A stretch of DNA of 14,612 nt, taken from contig JAGVJS010000419.1 in NCBI GenBank assembly GCA_020051025.1, positions 1-14,612 on the forward strand. The letters run 5' to 3'. Source of the stretch: Sphingobium sp. GTDB lineage: Bacteria; Pseudomonadota; Alphaproteobacteria; Sphingomonadales; Sphingomonadaceae. Positions within the stretch are counted from its first letter, which is position 1. Each line of letters begins with the position of its first letter. The notes beneath the pieces are model-generated. The model saw nothing but the letters and a program-made list of their open reading frames with translations, was not told where the DNA came from and ran no database searches. The position numbers and the translations under genes are program-made. Positions 1-5,805 of this stretch are shown piece by piece.

Positions 1-137
1 AATGGGGCCGGAACCATCATGGCGGCCTGCGCGCCGCGGTGGAGCGTCTGCGGCGCAGCGGTGGCGCGATCATCGGCGCCATCCTGACCAAGCAACAGGG
101 CCGGGCCGTCGATTATGATTATCATCGTGGTGGATGA
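1..137 (+). CDS. Partial 3' end of a probable exopolysaccharide tyrosine autokinase (CpsD/Wzc-like)
   Basis: Only the last 44 codons are present, read in the frame starting at base 3 and ending at TGA 135-137; the 5' end lies outside the window. The peptide opens with Trp-Gly-Arg, then has an amphipathic stretch (AAVERLRRSGG), then IIGAILTKQQ, and ends in a short tail containing Asp-Tyr-Asp-Tyr-His. In bacterial polysaccharide-biosynthesis tyrosine kinases the C-terminus has the same order: a strand ending in Trp, a helix around 'ALxxLR', a strand 'xxGxVLT/N', then a tyrosine-rich tail that is autophosphorylated. Such kinases control polymerisation and export of exopolysaccharide at the inner membrane. 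The assignment rests on this short pattern only. A different P-loop ATPase of the ParA/MinD type is the main alternative. The gene converges on purQ and shares its terminator. Confidence 0.55.
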   Translation, partial: WGRNHHGGLRAAVERLRRSGGAIIGAILTKQQGRAVDYDYHRGG

Positions 138-164
138 TAAATTGTCGCTGCCGCTGTAGGACAT

Positions 165-205
165 AAAAAAGAGCGCCTTCCCAAGCAGGAGGCGCTCTCT
201 TTTTT
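165..205. terminator. Bidirectional rho-independent terminator between the kinase-like gene and purQ
   Basis: A perfect 9-bp stem, AGAGCGCCT (170-178) with AGGCGCTCT (190-198), encloses an 11-nt loop. It is preceded by a run of A (165-170) and followed by a run of T (200-205), so it forms a hairpin plus U-tract on either strand. It lies 27 bp past the stop of the plus-strand gene and 22 bp past the stop of purQ, as expected for a terminator shared by two converging genes. Confidence 0.9.
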
Positions 206-227
206 GCCGCTGAGAAAGCGGGGCGGC

Positions 228-902
228 TTAGGCCCGCGCCAGCAGCCCTTCGACGATGCCCTTGAACAGGCGCTGGCCATCGGTCTTGCCATGGGCCGCT
301 TCAATCACGCGCTCCGGGTGGGGCATCATGCCCAGCACATTGCCGGCGTCATTCAGGATGCCGGCGATATTGCGGGCCGATCCGTTGACGCTTTCCGCAT
401 AGCGCAGCGCGACGCGGCCTTCGCCTTCCAACCGGTCGAGCGTCGCGTCGTCGGCGAAATAATTGCCGTCATGATGCGCCACCGGATAGGTGATCGCTTC
501 GCCCGCATCATAAAGGCTGGTGAAGGCGCTCTGGGCGTTTTCGACCGTCAGGGCGACGTCGCGGCACACGAAATGGCCGCCGGCATTGCGCAGCAGCGCG
601 CCGGGCAGCAGGCCGCTTTCGGTCAGCACCTGGAACCCGTTGCAGATGCCCAGGACAAAGGCGCCACGATCGGCCGCCCTGGCCACAGCCTGCATCACCG
701 GCGATCGGGCGGCCATGGCGCCGGAACGCAGATAGTCGCCGTAGGAAAAGCCGCCCGGCACGCCGATCAGGTCGATGTCGTCGGGCAGGTCGGTGTCGCG
801 ATGCCAGATCATCTCCGGCTTGCTTCCGGTCGCAGCCTCGAACGCCACCGCCAGGTCGCGGTCGCAATTGCTGCCCGGAAAGACGATGACGGCGCTCTTC
901 AT
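228..902 (-). CDS. purQ: Phosphoribosylformylglycinamidine synthase subunit PurQ (glutaminase)
   Basis: This is the glutamine amidotransferase subunit of FGAM synthase. It releases ammonia from glutamine for the PurL subunit, which converts FGAR to FGAM in the fourth step of de novo purine synthesis. The 224-aa product is full length for the small, separate PurQ found with PurS and PurL. Visible motifs are the N-terminal [12 protein letters not shown] strand and loop, [10 protein letters not shown] (50-59), the nucleophile elbow LGICNGFQ with Cys87, and MMPHPERV supplying His195 and Glu197 of the catalytic triad. The ATG at 902 lies one base after the TGA of purS, so the two genes are probably translationally coupled. 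An AAGG-like ribosome binding sequence lies inside the end of purS. purL is not in the window. Confidence 0.97.
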   Translation of the reverse strand: MKSAVIVFPGSNCDRDLAVAFEAATGSKPEMIWHRDTDLPDDIDLIGVPGGFSYGDYLRSGAMAARSPVMQAVARAADRGAFVLGICNGFQVLTESGLLPGALLRNAGGHFVCRDVALTVENAQSAFTSLYDAGEAITYPVAHHDGNYFADDATLDRLEGEGRVALRYAESVNGSARNIAGILNDAGNVLGMMPHPERVIEAAHGKTDGQRLFKGIVEGLLARA

Positions 903-903
903 C

Positions 904-1137
904 TCAGGCGACCTTTTCGATGCGGTAGTTTTCGATCACCGTATTGGCCAGCAGCTTGCGGCACATGGCGTCGATATCCTCATCGCTGGTGCCGTCGGCC
1001 AGATCCAGTTCGATGAGTTTGCCGGCGCGCACGTCATTGACGCCGTCAAAGCCCAGGCCGCTCAGCGCATGCTGGATCGCACGACCCTGCGGATCGAGCA
1101 CACCGCCCTTGAGGGTGACGAAGATGCTGGCTTTCAT
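904..1137 (-). CDS. purS: Phosphoribosylformylglycinamidine synthase subunit PurS
   Basis: PurS is the small structural subunit of the three-part FGAM synthase (PurS/PurQ/PurL). It is thought to hold PurQ and PurL together so that ammonia can be channelled between them. The 77-aa product begins [18 protein letters not shown], the usual PurS opening, and continues with the conserved '[23 protein letters not shown]' pattern of the family's ferredoxin-like alpha/beta fold. A longer open frame reaches 1236. I chose the ATG at 1137 because AAGGAG lies 10 nt upstream and the family starts here. It is the first gene of a purS-purQ unit, followed by purQ with a 1-bp gap. No strong promoter is evident upstream; phased GTCAC motifs lie 146-173 bp upstream of the start. 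Confidence 0.95.
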   Translation of the reverse strand: MKASIFVTLKGGVLDPQGRAIQHALSGLGFDGVNDVRAGKLIELDLADGTSDEDIDAMCRKLLANTVIENYRIEKVA

Positions 1138-1282
1138 GGGGTGCGGACTCCTTGGAATCGACAAATGCCGCGCCTCAAGCGCGGGGGATGGCGTTGCCGC
1201 ACCCCCTAGGCGCGTGGGCGCGCGGAGGCAAGCCATTATGACTGGGCGAGCGGGCGCGATGTGCGCGGCGATGGAGGCATCG

Positions 1283-1311
1283 GGTCACTCTTTGGTCACT
1301 CCTGGGTCACC
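1283..1311. promoter_or_regulatory. Three GGTCAC direct repeats at exact 11-bp spacing
   Basis: GGTCAC begins at 1283, 1294 and 1305, so three copies fall on the same face of the helix; the first two extend to GGTCACTC. Direct repeats with an 11-bp period are the binding pattern of OmpR/PhoB-family response regulators (Pho box and ChvI-type sites). The array lies about 45-75 bp upstream of the weak minus-strand CATAAT and 146-173 bp upstream of the purS start. The target gene and the regulator are inferred, not seen. Confidence 0.4.
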
Positions 1312-1389
1312 GGGGCAAAGTACACAGCGTCACAGGCAACGCGAAACTGCGGGAAAAATCGCTATTTGCGTCGCCCGCGCGGCAGCAAA

Positions 1390-1463
1390 GTCACGGTGAC
1401 GCGTCGGTCGGGTGCCTATGAAGTCATCATGACGCGACCCGGACGCGTCGGTCAGGTCATGAC
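1390..1463. repeat. Phased GTCAC/GTCAT palindromes and duplicated GACGCGTCGGTC word
   Basis: Short palindromes GTCAC-G-GTGAC (1390-1400), GTCAT-C-ATGAC (1423-1433) and GTCATGAC (1456-1463) begin exactly 33 bp apart. A 12-base word, GACGCGTCGGTC, occurs at 1398-1409 and again at 1442-1453, 44 bp apart, or four 11-bp steps. The words TGACGCG (1397, 1430, 1492) and GTCAT (1514) continue the theme. This may be a regulatory region or decayed tandem repeats. No gene within it is credible. Confidence 0.4.
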
Positions 1464-1600
1464 GAGGCGCCGGCTTTGGGCGGGGAGGGCGTGACGCGGG
1501 GCGGGGCTGAGAAGTCATCTACAAGGATAGATCAGATAAAATCCTACATTGGTAGGGCGATGTCACATGTGTGGTGAGGCGGTGGGTGGCGATCAAATTC

Positions 1601-1710
1601 CGTCACCCCGGACCATTCGGCAGGCTCAGGACCGGCTTGATCCGGGGGGCGCCTTTCATCACCAGCGCTTGCGAAGAAAGCGGGATGCCGGGTCAAGCCC
1701 GGCATGACGA
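1601..1710. repeat. Dispersed palindromic (REP-like) element of the CACCCCGGA...GGCATGACG type
   Basis: The right part contains a perfect hairpin, ATGCCGGG (1685-1692) and CCCGGCAT (1698-1705), around TCAAG. The left part is CGTCACCCCGG (1601-1611) and TTGATCCGGGG (1638-1648), which would normally sit together but are separated here by CATTCGGCAGGCTCAGGACC, a word resembling a second common repeat family. 'Bad-protein' words of this kind are scattered between genes in many alphaproteobacterial genomes; only one copy is in the window, so calling it dispersed relies on that knowledge. Confidence 0.65.
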
Positions 1711-1753
1711 AAGAGGGGATGACCGCGAGCGACCAAGAGCGCACCTGACAGAC

Positions 1754-1875
1754 CTCCGTTCGTCCTGAGTAGGGACTGAGCGAAGTCGAAGGCCCGTATC
1801 GAAGGATATGCGATGCGCTTTGGTCCTTCGATACGCCGCTTCGACAAGCTCAGCGGCTACTCAGGACGAACGGAG
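1754..1875. repeat. 122-bp palindromic dispersed repeat
   Basis: Perfect 19-bp terminal inverted arms (1754-1772 and 1857-1875) begin CTCCGTTCGTCCTGAG. Imperfect pairing continues inward through TGAGC..GTCGAAG and GTATCGAAGGA to a loop near 1807-1823, so almost the whole element can fold as one long hairpin. The arm words (TTCGTCCTGAGTAG, CTTCGACAAGCTCAG) match a repeat family I know to be common between genes in sphingomonads. It carries no open frame of its own. Confidence 0.75.
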
Positions 1876-1953
1876 CTAGGGAAACCCGACCGTCCACTCC
1901 CCACCCAAAATTCAGCCATTCCCACCCGCCCGCGCATCCCCTAAGCGAAATGG

Positions 1954-2706
1954 ATGAACCCGGACCTGCTCTATTTCATCTGCGCTATCGTCGCCGTCAT
2001 CATATCGGGCCTTGCCAAGGGCGGCTTTGCCGGGGCAGGGGCGCTGGCGATGCCGATCATGGCGCTGGGCGTCGATCCGGTGCGCGGGGCGGCGATATTA
2101 TTGCCGATCCTGATCTTGCAGGATATGGTCAGCGTCTGGGCGTTCCGCAAAAGCTGGGATGGGCATATCCTGGCGGTCATGCTGCCCGGCATGGCGGTGG
2201 GCGTGGGGCTGGGTTATCTGTTCGCCGCGCAGGTGCCTGAAAGCACGGTGCTGGGTGCGCTGGGCGTCATTTCCATGCTGTTCGGGTTGCAGCGGCTCTG
2301 GGTCGAGCGGGGCGGCGCGATCGTCCTGCCGTCCAGTTCGCCCGACTGGATGGGCTTTCTCTTCGGCATTGGCAGCGGCTTTACCAGCCAGATCGCCCAT
2401 GCCGGGTCGCCGCCCTTTCAGATGTGGGTGCTGCCCAAGAAACTGCCCCGCGACATGCTGGTCGGAACGACCGCCGTCGCCTTTGCCGTGATGAACTGGA
2501 TGAAGGTGCCGGCCTATGCTGCGCTGGGGCAATTCACCACCCGCAACCTGATGGCGACGGCGATGCTGGCGCCGGTCGCGATCGGGGCGACCTTCGCCGG
2601 GGTGGCGCTGGTGCGCCGGGTCGATGCCGCGCGCTTCTACACGCTGATCTATGTGCTGATGGTGCTGCTGGGGCTGAAGCTGCTGGTTGATGCGCTGATG
2701 GCCTGA
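1954..2706 (+). CDS. TSUP-family (TauE/SafE, DUF81) membrane permease
   Basis: A 250-aa integral membrane protein with hydrophobic segments throughout. They begin with YFICAIVAVIISGLAKGG and repeat in the second half from MGFLFGIGSGF, the two-fold internal repeat expected of the TSUP family. The second-half signature HAGSPPFQMWVLPKKLPR (about 149-166) is typical of it. Members move sulfite, sulfoacetate, taurine-derived or other small organic anions across the inner membrane. The substrate here cannot be told, since no sulfur-metabolism gene is nearby. I chose the ATG at 1954; no clear ribosome binding site is visible, and an ATG at 1950 is out of frame. The gene is transcribed opposite to the flanking purine genes and is bounded by dispersed repeats, so it may have been inserted between purC and purS. 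Confidence 0.9.
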   Translation: MNPDLLYFICAIVAVIISGLAKGGFAGAGALAMPIMALGVDPVRGAAILLPILILQDMVSVWAFRKSWDGHILAVMLPGMAVGVGLGYLFAAQVPESTVLGALGVISMLFGLQRLWVERGGAIVLPSSSPDWMGFLFGIGSGFTSQIAHAGSPPFQMWVLPKKLPRDMLVGTTAVAFAVMNWMKVPAYAALGQFTTRNLMATAMLAPVAIGATFAGVALVRRVDAARFYTLIYVLMVLLGLKLLVDALMA

Positions 2707-2721
2707 GCCACAACCACCTAT

Positions 2722-2798
2722 GTCCGTTCGCTTCGAGCGTAGTCGAGAAGCAGATAGGGCAGTGCGAGCGTTTCTCGACACGCTCGAAACGAACGGAA
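2722..2798. repeat. Imperfect palindromic dispersed repeat after the TSUP gene
   Basis: The left arm (2722-2750, TCCGTTCGCTTCGAGCG...GTCGAGAAG) pairs with the right arm (2771-2798, TTTCTCGACACGCTCGAAACGAACGGAA) with a few mismatches, leaving a loop of about 20 nt. The arm words resemble the other sphingomonad-type repeat at 1754-1875 (CGTTCG / GTCGA), but the sequence differs and appears to be another family. It starts 16 bp after the permease stop and might act as a 3' hairpin for that transcript. Confidence 0.65.
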
Positions 2799-2804
2799 GT
2801 CAGT

Positions 2805-2840
2805 GAAAAAAAAGGCCAGCGTTGCGGCCGGCCTTTCTGT
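2805..2840 (-). terminator. Rho-independent terminator of purC
   Basis: A 10-bp stem with one mismatch, AAAGGCCAGC (2811-2820) against GCCGGCCTTT (2827-2836), closes a GTTGCG loop. On the minus strand the stem is followed by eight T (complement of 2806-2813), giving a strong terminator about 80 bp after the purC stop. On the plus strand the tail TTTCTGTTCT is a poorer T-tract, so termination of the permease transcript here is possible but less certain. Confidence 0.85.
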
Positions 2841-2869
2841 TCTGAAGCGCACTCCAGATATATGTTATC

Positions 2870-2915
2870 GCATCGTTTCAGGCGGAAAACCGGTCCCCGC
2901 TTTTCCGCACGATGC
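2870..2915. repeat. Palindromic element abutting the purC stop codon
   Basis: Outer arms GCATCGT (2870-2876) and ACGATGC (2909-2915) and inner arms GCGGAAAA (2882-2889) and TTTTCCGC (2901-2908) surround CCGGTCCCCGC. The words AAAACCGGT and CTTTTCCGCACGATGC match a short dispersed palindrome that I recall between genes of many alphaproteobacteria. It ends one base before the purC stop, so it would form a hairpin at the extreme 3' end of the message, upstream of the terminator. Confidence 0.55.
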
Positions 2916-2916
2916 T

Positions 2917-3699
2917 TCAGTCCTTCTCGCGCTTTTTGCGATGCGTGTCGAGGTCGAGGACGGTGGTGTCTAGTCCTTCGGGCAGCAGGCCGAGGCGGCG
3001 GGCCACTTCCTGATAAGCCTCGACTTCGCCGCCCAGGTCGCGACGGAAGCGGTCTTTGTCCAGCTTTTCGTTGGTGGCCATGTCCCACAGACGGCAACCG
3101 TCCGGGCTGATTTCGTCGGCCAGGATGATGCGGCTGAAATCGCCATCATACAGGCGGCCGAATTCCAGTTTGAAGTCGATCAGGCGAATGCCGATCGCGG
3201 CGAACAGGCCCGACATGAAGTCGTTGATGCGGATTGCCATGTCGGCAATGTCGTGCATCTCTTCCTGCGTGGCCCAGCCGAAGCAGGCGATATGCTCTTC
3301 GGATACGAGCGGGTCGCCCAGCGCATCGTCCTTGTAGCAATATTCGATCAGCGTGCGGGGCAGCTGCGTGCCTTCCTCGATGCCCAGCTTCTTGCTGAGC
3401 GATCCGGCGGCGACGTTGCGCACGATCACTTCGATCGGCACGATCTCCACCTGGCGGACCAGCTGTTCGCGCATGTTGAGGCGGCGGATGAAGTGGGTCG
3501 GCACGCCGATCTGACCGAGCAGGGTGAAGATGTGCTCGGAAATGCGATTGTTGAGCACGCCCTTGCCGGAAATCGTGCCCTTTTTCTGCGCGTTGAAGGC
3601 GGTGGCGTCATCCTTGAAATATTGGATGATCGTGCCCGGCTCGGGGCCTTCGTAAAGGATCTTTGCCTTGCCTTCGTAGATCTGGCGGCGACGGGCCAT
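2917..3699 (-). CDS. purC: Phosphoribosylaminoimidazole-succinocarboxamide synthase (SAICAR synthetase)
   Basis: PurC ligates aspartate to CAIR using ATP to make SAICAR in de novo purine synthesis. The 260-aa product has the ATP-binding opening [13 protein letters not shown] (6-18), family signature 1 [14 protein letters not shown] (87-100) and signature 2 LIDFKLEFG (173-181), followed by [12 protein letters not shown] (195-206). Length and motifs are those of a complete single-domain bacterial PurC. The open frame reaches 3729, but I chose the ATG at 3699 because [11 protein letters not shown] is the usual start and AGGA lies 6 nt upstream. It ends in a charged lysine/arginine-rich tail. The partner genes purS and purQ lie 1.8 kb downstream in the same orientation, separated by the opposite-strand permease gene. 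Confidence 0.97.
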   Translation of the reverse strand: MARRRQIYEGKAKILYEGPEPGTIIQYFKDDATAFNAQKKGTISGKGVLNNRISEHIFTLLGQIGVPTHFIRRLNMREQLVRQVEIVPIEVIVRNVAAGSLSKKLGIEEGTQLPRTLIEYCYKDDALGDPLVSEEHIACFGWATQEEMHDIADMAIRINDFMSGLFAAIGIRLIDFKLEFGRLYDGDFSRIILADEISPDGCRLWDMATNEKLDKDRFRRDLGGEVEAYQEVARRLGLLPEGLDTTVLDLDTHRKKREKD

Positions 3700-3815
3700 G
3701 CGCGTTCCTGTCTTAATCTTAGAAAACATTACGCCCCGGCAAACGCGAATCGGAAAGGATCAGCGGGTGCCGGGGCTGCTTGGCCGGCCCATAGAGCAAA
3801 GTAAGCGAGGGTGCA

Positions 3816-3821
3816 ATTATA
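3816..3821 (-). promoter_or_regulatory. Possible -10 box (TATAAT) upstream of purC
   Basis: The minus strand reads GCA-TATAAT-TGCA here, a perfect -10 hexamer about 117 bp upstream of the purC start and in the only gap before purC. The hexamer 17 bp upstream (GGACGT) is not a good -35, so the call is tentative. If used, purC has a long 5' leader; I see no riboswitch-like fold in it. Confidence 0.3.
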
Positions 3822-3831
3822 TGCAGCGGCC

Positions 3832-3966
3832 CTACAGTACGTCCCCGAACATGAACCAGATCATCGCGCACCAGCCGATCAGGCCGACCACGCCCAATAT
3901 GATGCCGGATCGGGCGCGGATGGCGGACCAGAGGTCGCGGGGTTCGTCGTCATGGTCATCGTGCAT
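3832..3966 (-). CDS. Possible 44-aa single-helix membrane peptide
   Basis: A short open frame starting at ATG 3966 encodes an acidic, His/Asp-rich head (MHDDHDDEPRDLWSAIRARS) followed by one clear transmembrane helix (GIILGVVGLIGWCAMIWFMF). This head-plus-one-helix design, without internal stops, looks like a small inner-membrane protein with its N-terminus in the cytoplasm. It lies 31 bp after the SRPBCC gene on the same strand, so it could be the last member of the trehalose operon. No good ribosome binding site is visible, and an in-frame TAA precedes the ATG by 27 bp. I do not recognise the family. It could be a chance frame, though hydrophobic patterning this clean in GC-rich DNA argues against that. 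Confidence 0.5.
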   Translation of the reverse strand: MHDDHDDEPRDLWSAIRARSGIILGVVGLIGWCAMIWFMFGDVL

Positions 3967-3997
3967 GCGGCGGCCGTAGCGGCGGATGCGGCCTTAC

Positions 3998-4402
3998 TCA
4001 ACCGGCCTGCTGTTCCAGCAACAGTTTGAGAGACTGAAGATCCGTCATCACGGCCTGCGCATCGGCCTCGAACGCGGCATCGTCCATGTCCGGCAGGCGT
4101 AGCAGGGTGAAGATCACTGCCGTGCCGTCGCCATGGGCGATCATGCGCAGCGGAATATAGATGTCCGCCTGTCTGTCGATCCGCACATGATGGTCGAGGA
4201 TGCCGAAATCATTGGGCGGCGTGAACAATACCACGGCCGGTCCCTGCGGCGTGTCCGCCACCCAATGTTCGCCATCATGATGGAGTGAACGGGACAGGCC
4301 CGCCGCCCAGAGCGGAAAATTGTCCGGCTGATGGGCGAAGGCATAAGCGCGCGCCAGCGGCACCGCGATGCTGACGCTCAGATGCCGGACCTGCTCGCTC
4401 AT
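3998..4402 (-). CDS. SRPBCC (START/polyketide cyclase-like) domain protein
   Basis: A 134-aa protein opening with the pattern SVSIAVPLARAYAFAHQPDNFPLWAAGLSRS, the first strand and two helices of the SRPBCC fold ('I.AP...VW.F..D...P.W'). It continues through alternating beta strands (HWVADTPQGPAVVLFTP, DHHVRI, DGTAVIFTLLRL) to a long C-terminal helix (DAQAVMTDLQSLKLLLEQ). Such proteins form a ligand-binding pocket for lipids or small hydrophobic molecules; no specific ligand can be inferred. The open frame extends to 4480, but I chose the ATG at 4402 because it overlaps the TGA of otsA as ATGA and the family begins here. Its coupling to otsA suggests an accessory role in the trehalose operon. 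Confidence 0.8.
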   Translation of the reverse strand: MSEQVRHLSVSIAVPLARAYAFAHQPDNFPLWAAGLSRSLHHDGEHWVADTPQGPAVVLFTPPNDFGILDHHVRIDRQADIYIPLRMIAHGDGTAVIFTLLRLPDMDDAAFEADAQAVMTDLQSLKLLLEQQAG

Positions 4403-5805
4403 CCGGCGGTTTCCTCGATTGCCGCCGCCGCATCCTCGCGCGGCACCGCCATCAGCCGGCCGGTGAAACATTGCCGCCACCAGCTGATATCCTGCCCTTC
4501 CACGCTGTCCATCATCGCCCGCCAGCGCCGCTTGCGTTCGTCCAGAGGCATGGCAAGCGCCCGCAATATCGCGTCGGACATTTCTTCCGGGCTATAGGGG
4601 TTGATGAGCAGCGCGTCCTTGAGCTGCATCGCCGCGCCGGCGAAGCGGGAGAGGATCAGGACGCCCGGATCGTCGGGATCCTGCGCCGCGACATATTCTT
4701 TCGCGACCAGGTTCATGCCATCACGCAGCGGCGTCACCAGCCCGATCTTCGCCGCGCGATAGATGCCGGCCAGCTTGTCGCGGGGATAGCCCTGATTGAC
4801 GTAGCGGATCGGGGTCCAGTCGACATCGCTATATTCGCCGTTCATCCGCCCCGCGATCGAATCCAGCGTGGCGCGGATCTGCTGATAGCTTTCCACCTCG
4901 CCGCGCGATGGCGGCGCGATCTGGGTCAGTACGACATGGCGATGATGTTCAGGATGATCCTTCAGAAAGCGGCCGTAGCCGTTGAACCGCTCCTCCAGTC
5001 CTTTGCTATAGTCCAGCCGGTCGACGCCGACGATCATCGTCCGGTCCTGCAACGAGGCGCGCACCAGCTGGCCCATCTCGTCCGCGGCTTCGCTGCCTGC
5101 CGCGTCGCTGAACTCCTGTGCATTGATGCCGATCGGGCAGGCCACCGCCTGAATGGTGCGGTCGCCCACGGTGACATAATCGCCATCGACCGTGCCGCCC
5201 ATTTCCCGCTCCACATAATGGCGGAAGGATTCCAGCCATTCTTCGGTATGAAAACCGACGACATCATAAGCGAACAGGGTGCTGACGAGCTTGCTGTGAT
5301 GGGGCAGCGACACCAGCAGGCGGGTGGGCGGCCAGGGGATATGGAGGAAGAAGCCCATACGGTTCTTCAACCCCTTGTCCCGCAGCATCTGGCCCAGCGG
5401 GATCATGTGATAGTCATGGACCCAGATGATGTCTTCGGGTTCGATCAGCGGGCTGGCGGTCTCGGCGAACCGTTTGTTGACGCGGTTGTAGCCGCCCTCG
5501 AAATCGCGGGCATATTCGGCCAGGTCGATGCGGAAGTGGAATAGCGGCCACAGCGTCTTGTTGGCATAGCCGTTATAATATTCGTCGACGTCCTGTTCTT
5601 CCAGGTCGATGGTCGCCGTCTTGACGCCATCATCCTCGGCAAAGCCGATATGCCCGGTGAAATTGTCGGTGACCTCGCCCGACCAGCCGACCCATATGCC
5701 CCGGCTTTCGCGCAGCGCCTGGCTCAGTGCGACAGCAAGACCGCCCTGATTGCCGGTCTTGCTGGGTCTACTGACCCGGTTGGAAATGACTATCAGACGG
5801 CTCAT
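4399..5805 (-). CDS. otsA: Alpha,alpha-trehalose-phosphate synthase (UDP-forming)
   Basis: OtsA transfers glucose from UDP-glucose to glucose-6-phosphate to make trehalose-6-phosphate. The 468-aa length suits the single-domain GT20 enzyme. Visible hallmarks are the N-terminal loop SNRVSRPSKTGNQGGLAVAL (8-27), the glucose-6-phosphate site region WVHDYHMIPL (128-137) with HIPWPP (155-160), the donor site VDRLDYSKGLEERF (261-274, Arg263 and Lys268), and PLRDGMNLVAKEYVAAQ (359-375) with the conserved Asp362 and Glu370. The open frame runs to 5889, but MSRLIVISNR at 5805 is the family start and overlaps the GH15 stop as ATGA. It is the third enzyme of the otsB-GH15-otsA block and is translationally coupled on both sides. 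Trehalose serves as an osmotic and desiccation protectant. Confidence 0.97.
   Translation of the reverse strand: MSRLIVISNRVSRPSKTGNQGGLAVALSQALRESRGIWVGWSGEVTDNFTGHIGFAEDDGVKTATIDLEEQDVDEYYNGYANKTLWPLFHFRIDLAEYARDFEGGYNRVNKRFAETASPLIEPEDIIWVHDYHMIPLGQMLRDKGLKNRMGFFLHIPWPPTRLLVSLPHHSKLVSTLFAYDVVGFHTEEWLESFRHYVEREMGGTVDGDYVTVGDRTIQAVACPIGINAQEFSDAAGSEAADEMGQLVRASLQDRTMIVGVDRLDYSKGLEERFNGYGRFLKDHPEHHRHVVLTQIAPPSRGEVESYQQIRATLDSIAGRMNGEYSDVDWTPIRYVNQGYPRDKLAGIYRAAKIGLVTPLRDGMNLVAKEYVAAQDPDDPGVLILSRFAGAAMQLKDALLINPYSPEEMSDAILRALAMPLDERKRRWRAMMDSVEGQDISWWRQCFTGRLMAVPREDAAAAIEETAG

Larger units (their letters stand above)
1138..1953. other. Long gene-free region between divergent purS and the TSUP permease gene
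   Basis: About 815 bp without a credible gene. Open frames here are short, lack a ribosome binding site and run through repeats. The purS-proximal part (1280-1515) is rich in GTCAC/GTCAT and TGACGCG words with 11-bp and 33-bp phasing, listed separately. The part nearer the permease gene holds two dispersed repeat elements (1601-1710 and 1754-1875). A CATAAT hexamer on the minus strand (1235-1240), about 100 bp upstream of purS, could be a -10 element, but I find no matching -35. From 1876 to 1953 the sequence is C-rich and I see nothing recognisable in it. Confidence 0.7.

Noticed and set aside
204..1016. 270-aa plus-strand open frame
   Set aside because: Antisense to purQ and purS and partly inside the terminator; no motifs.
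1544..1847. Short open frames over the purS-permease spacer
   Set aside because: They run through the dispersed palindromic repeats and give the peptide words commonly translated from such repeats (PGLTRHPA, DPASRF).
1138..1953. CRISPR array or riboswitch in the long spacer
   Set aside because: The repeats are short, palindromic and irregular without unique spacers of constant length, and I find no purine-riboswitch core. Phased regulatory motifs and REP-like repeats explain it better.
4471..5544. 357-aa plus-strand open frame
   Set aside because: Antisense to otsA, whose motifs are unmistakable; composition is typical of a shadow frame.
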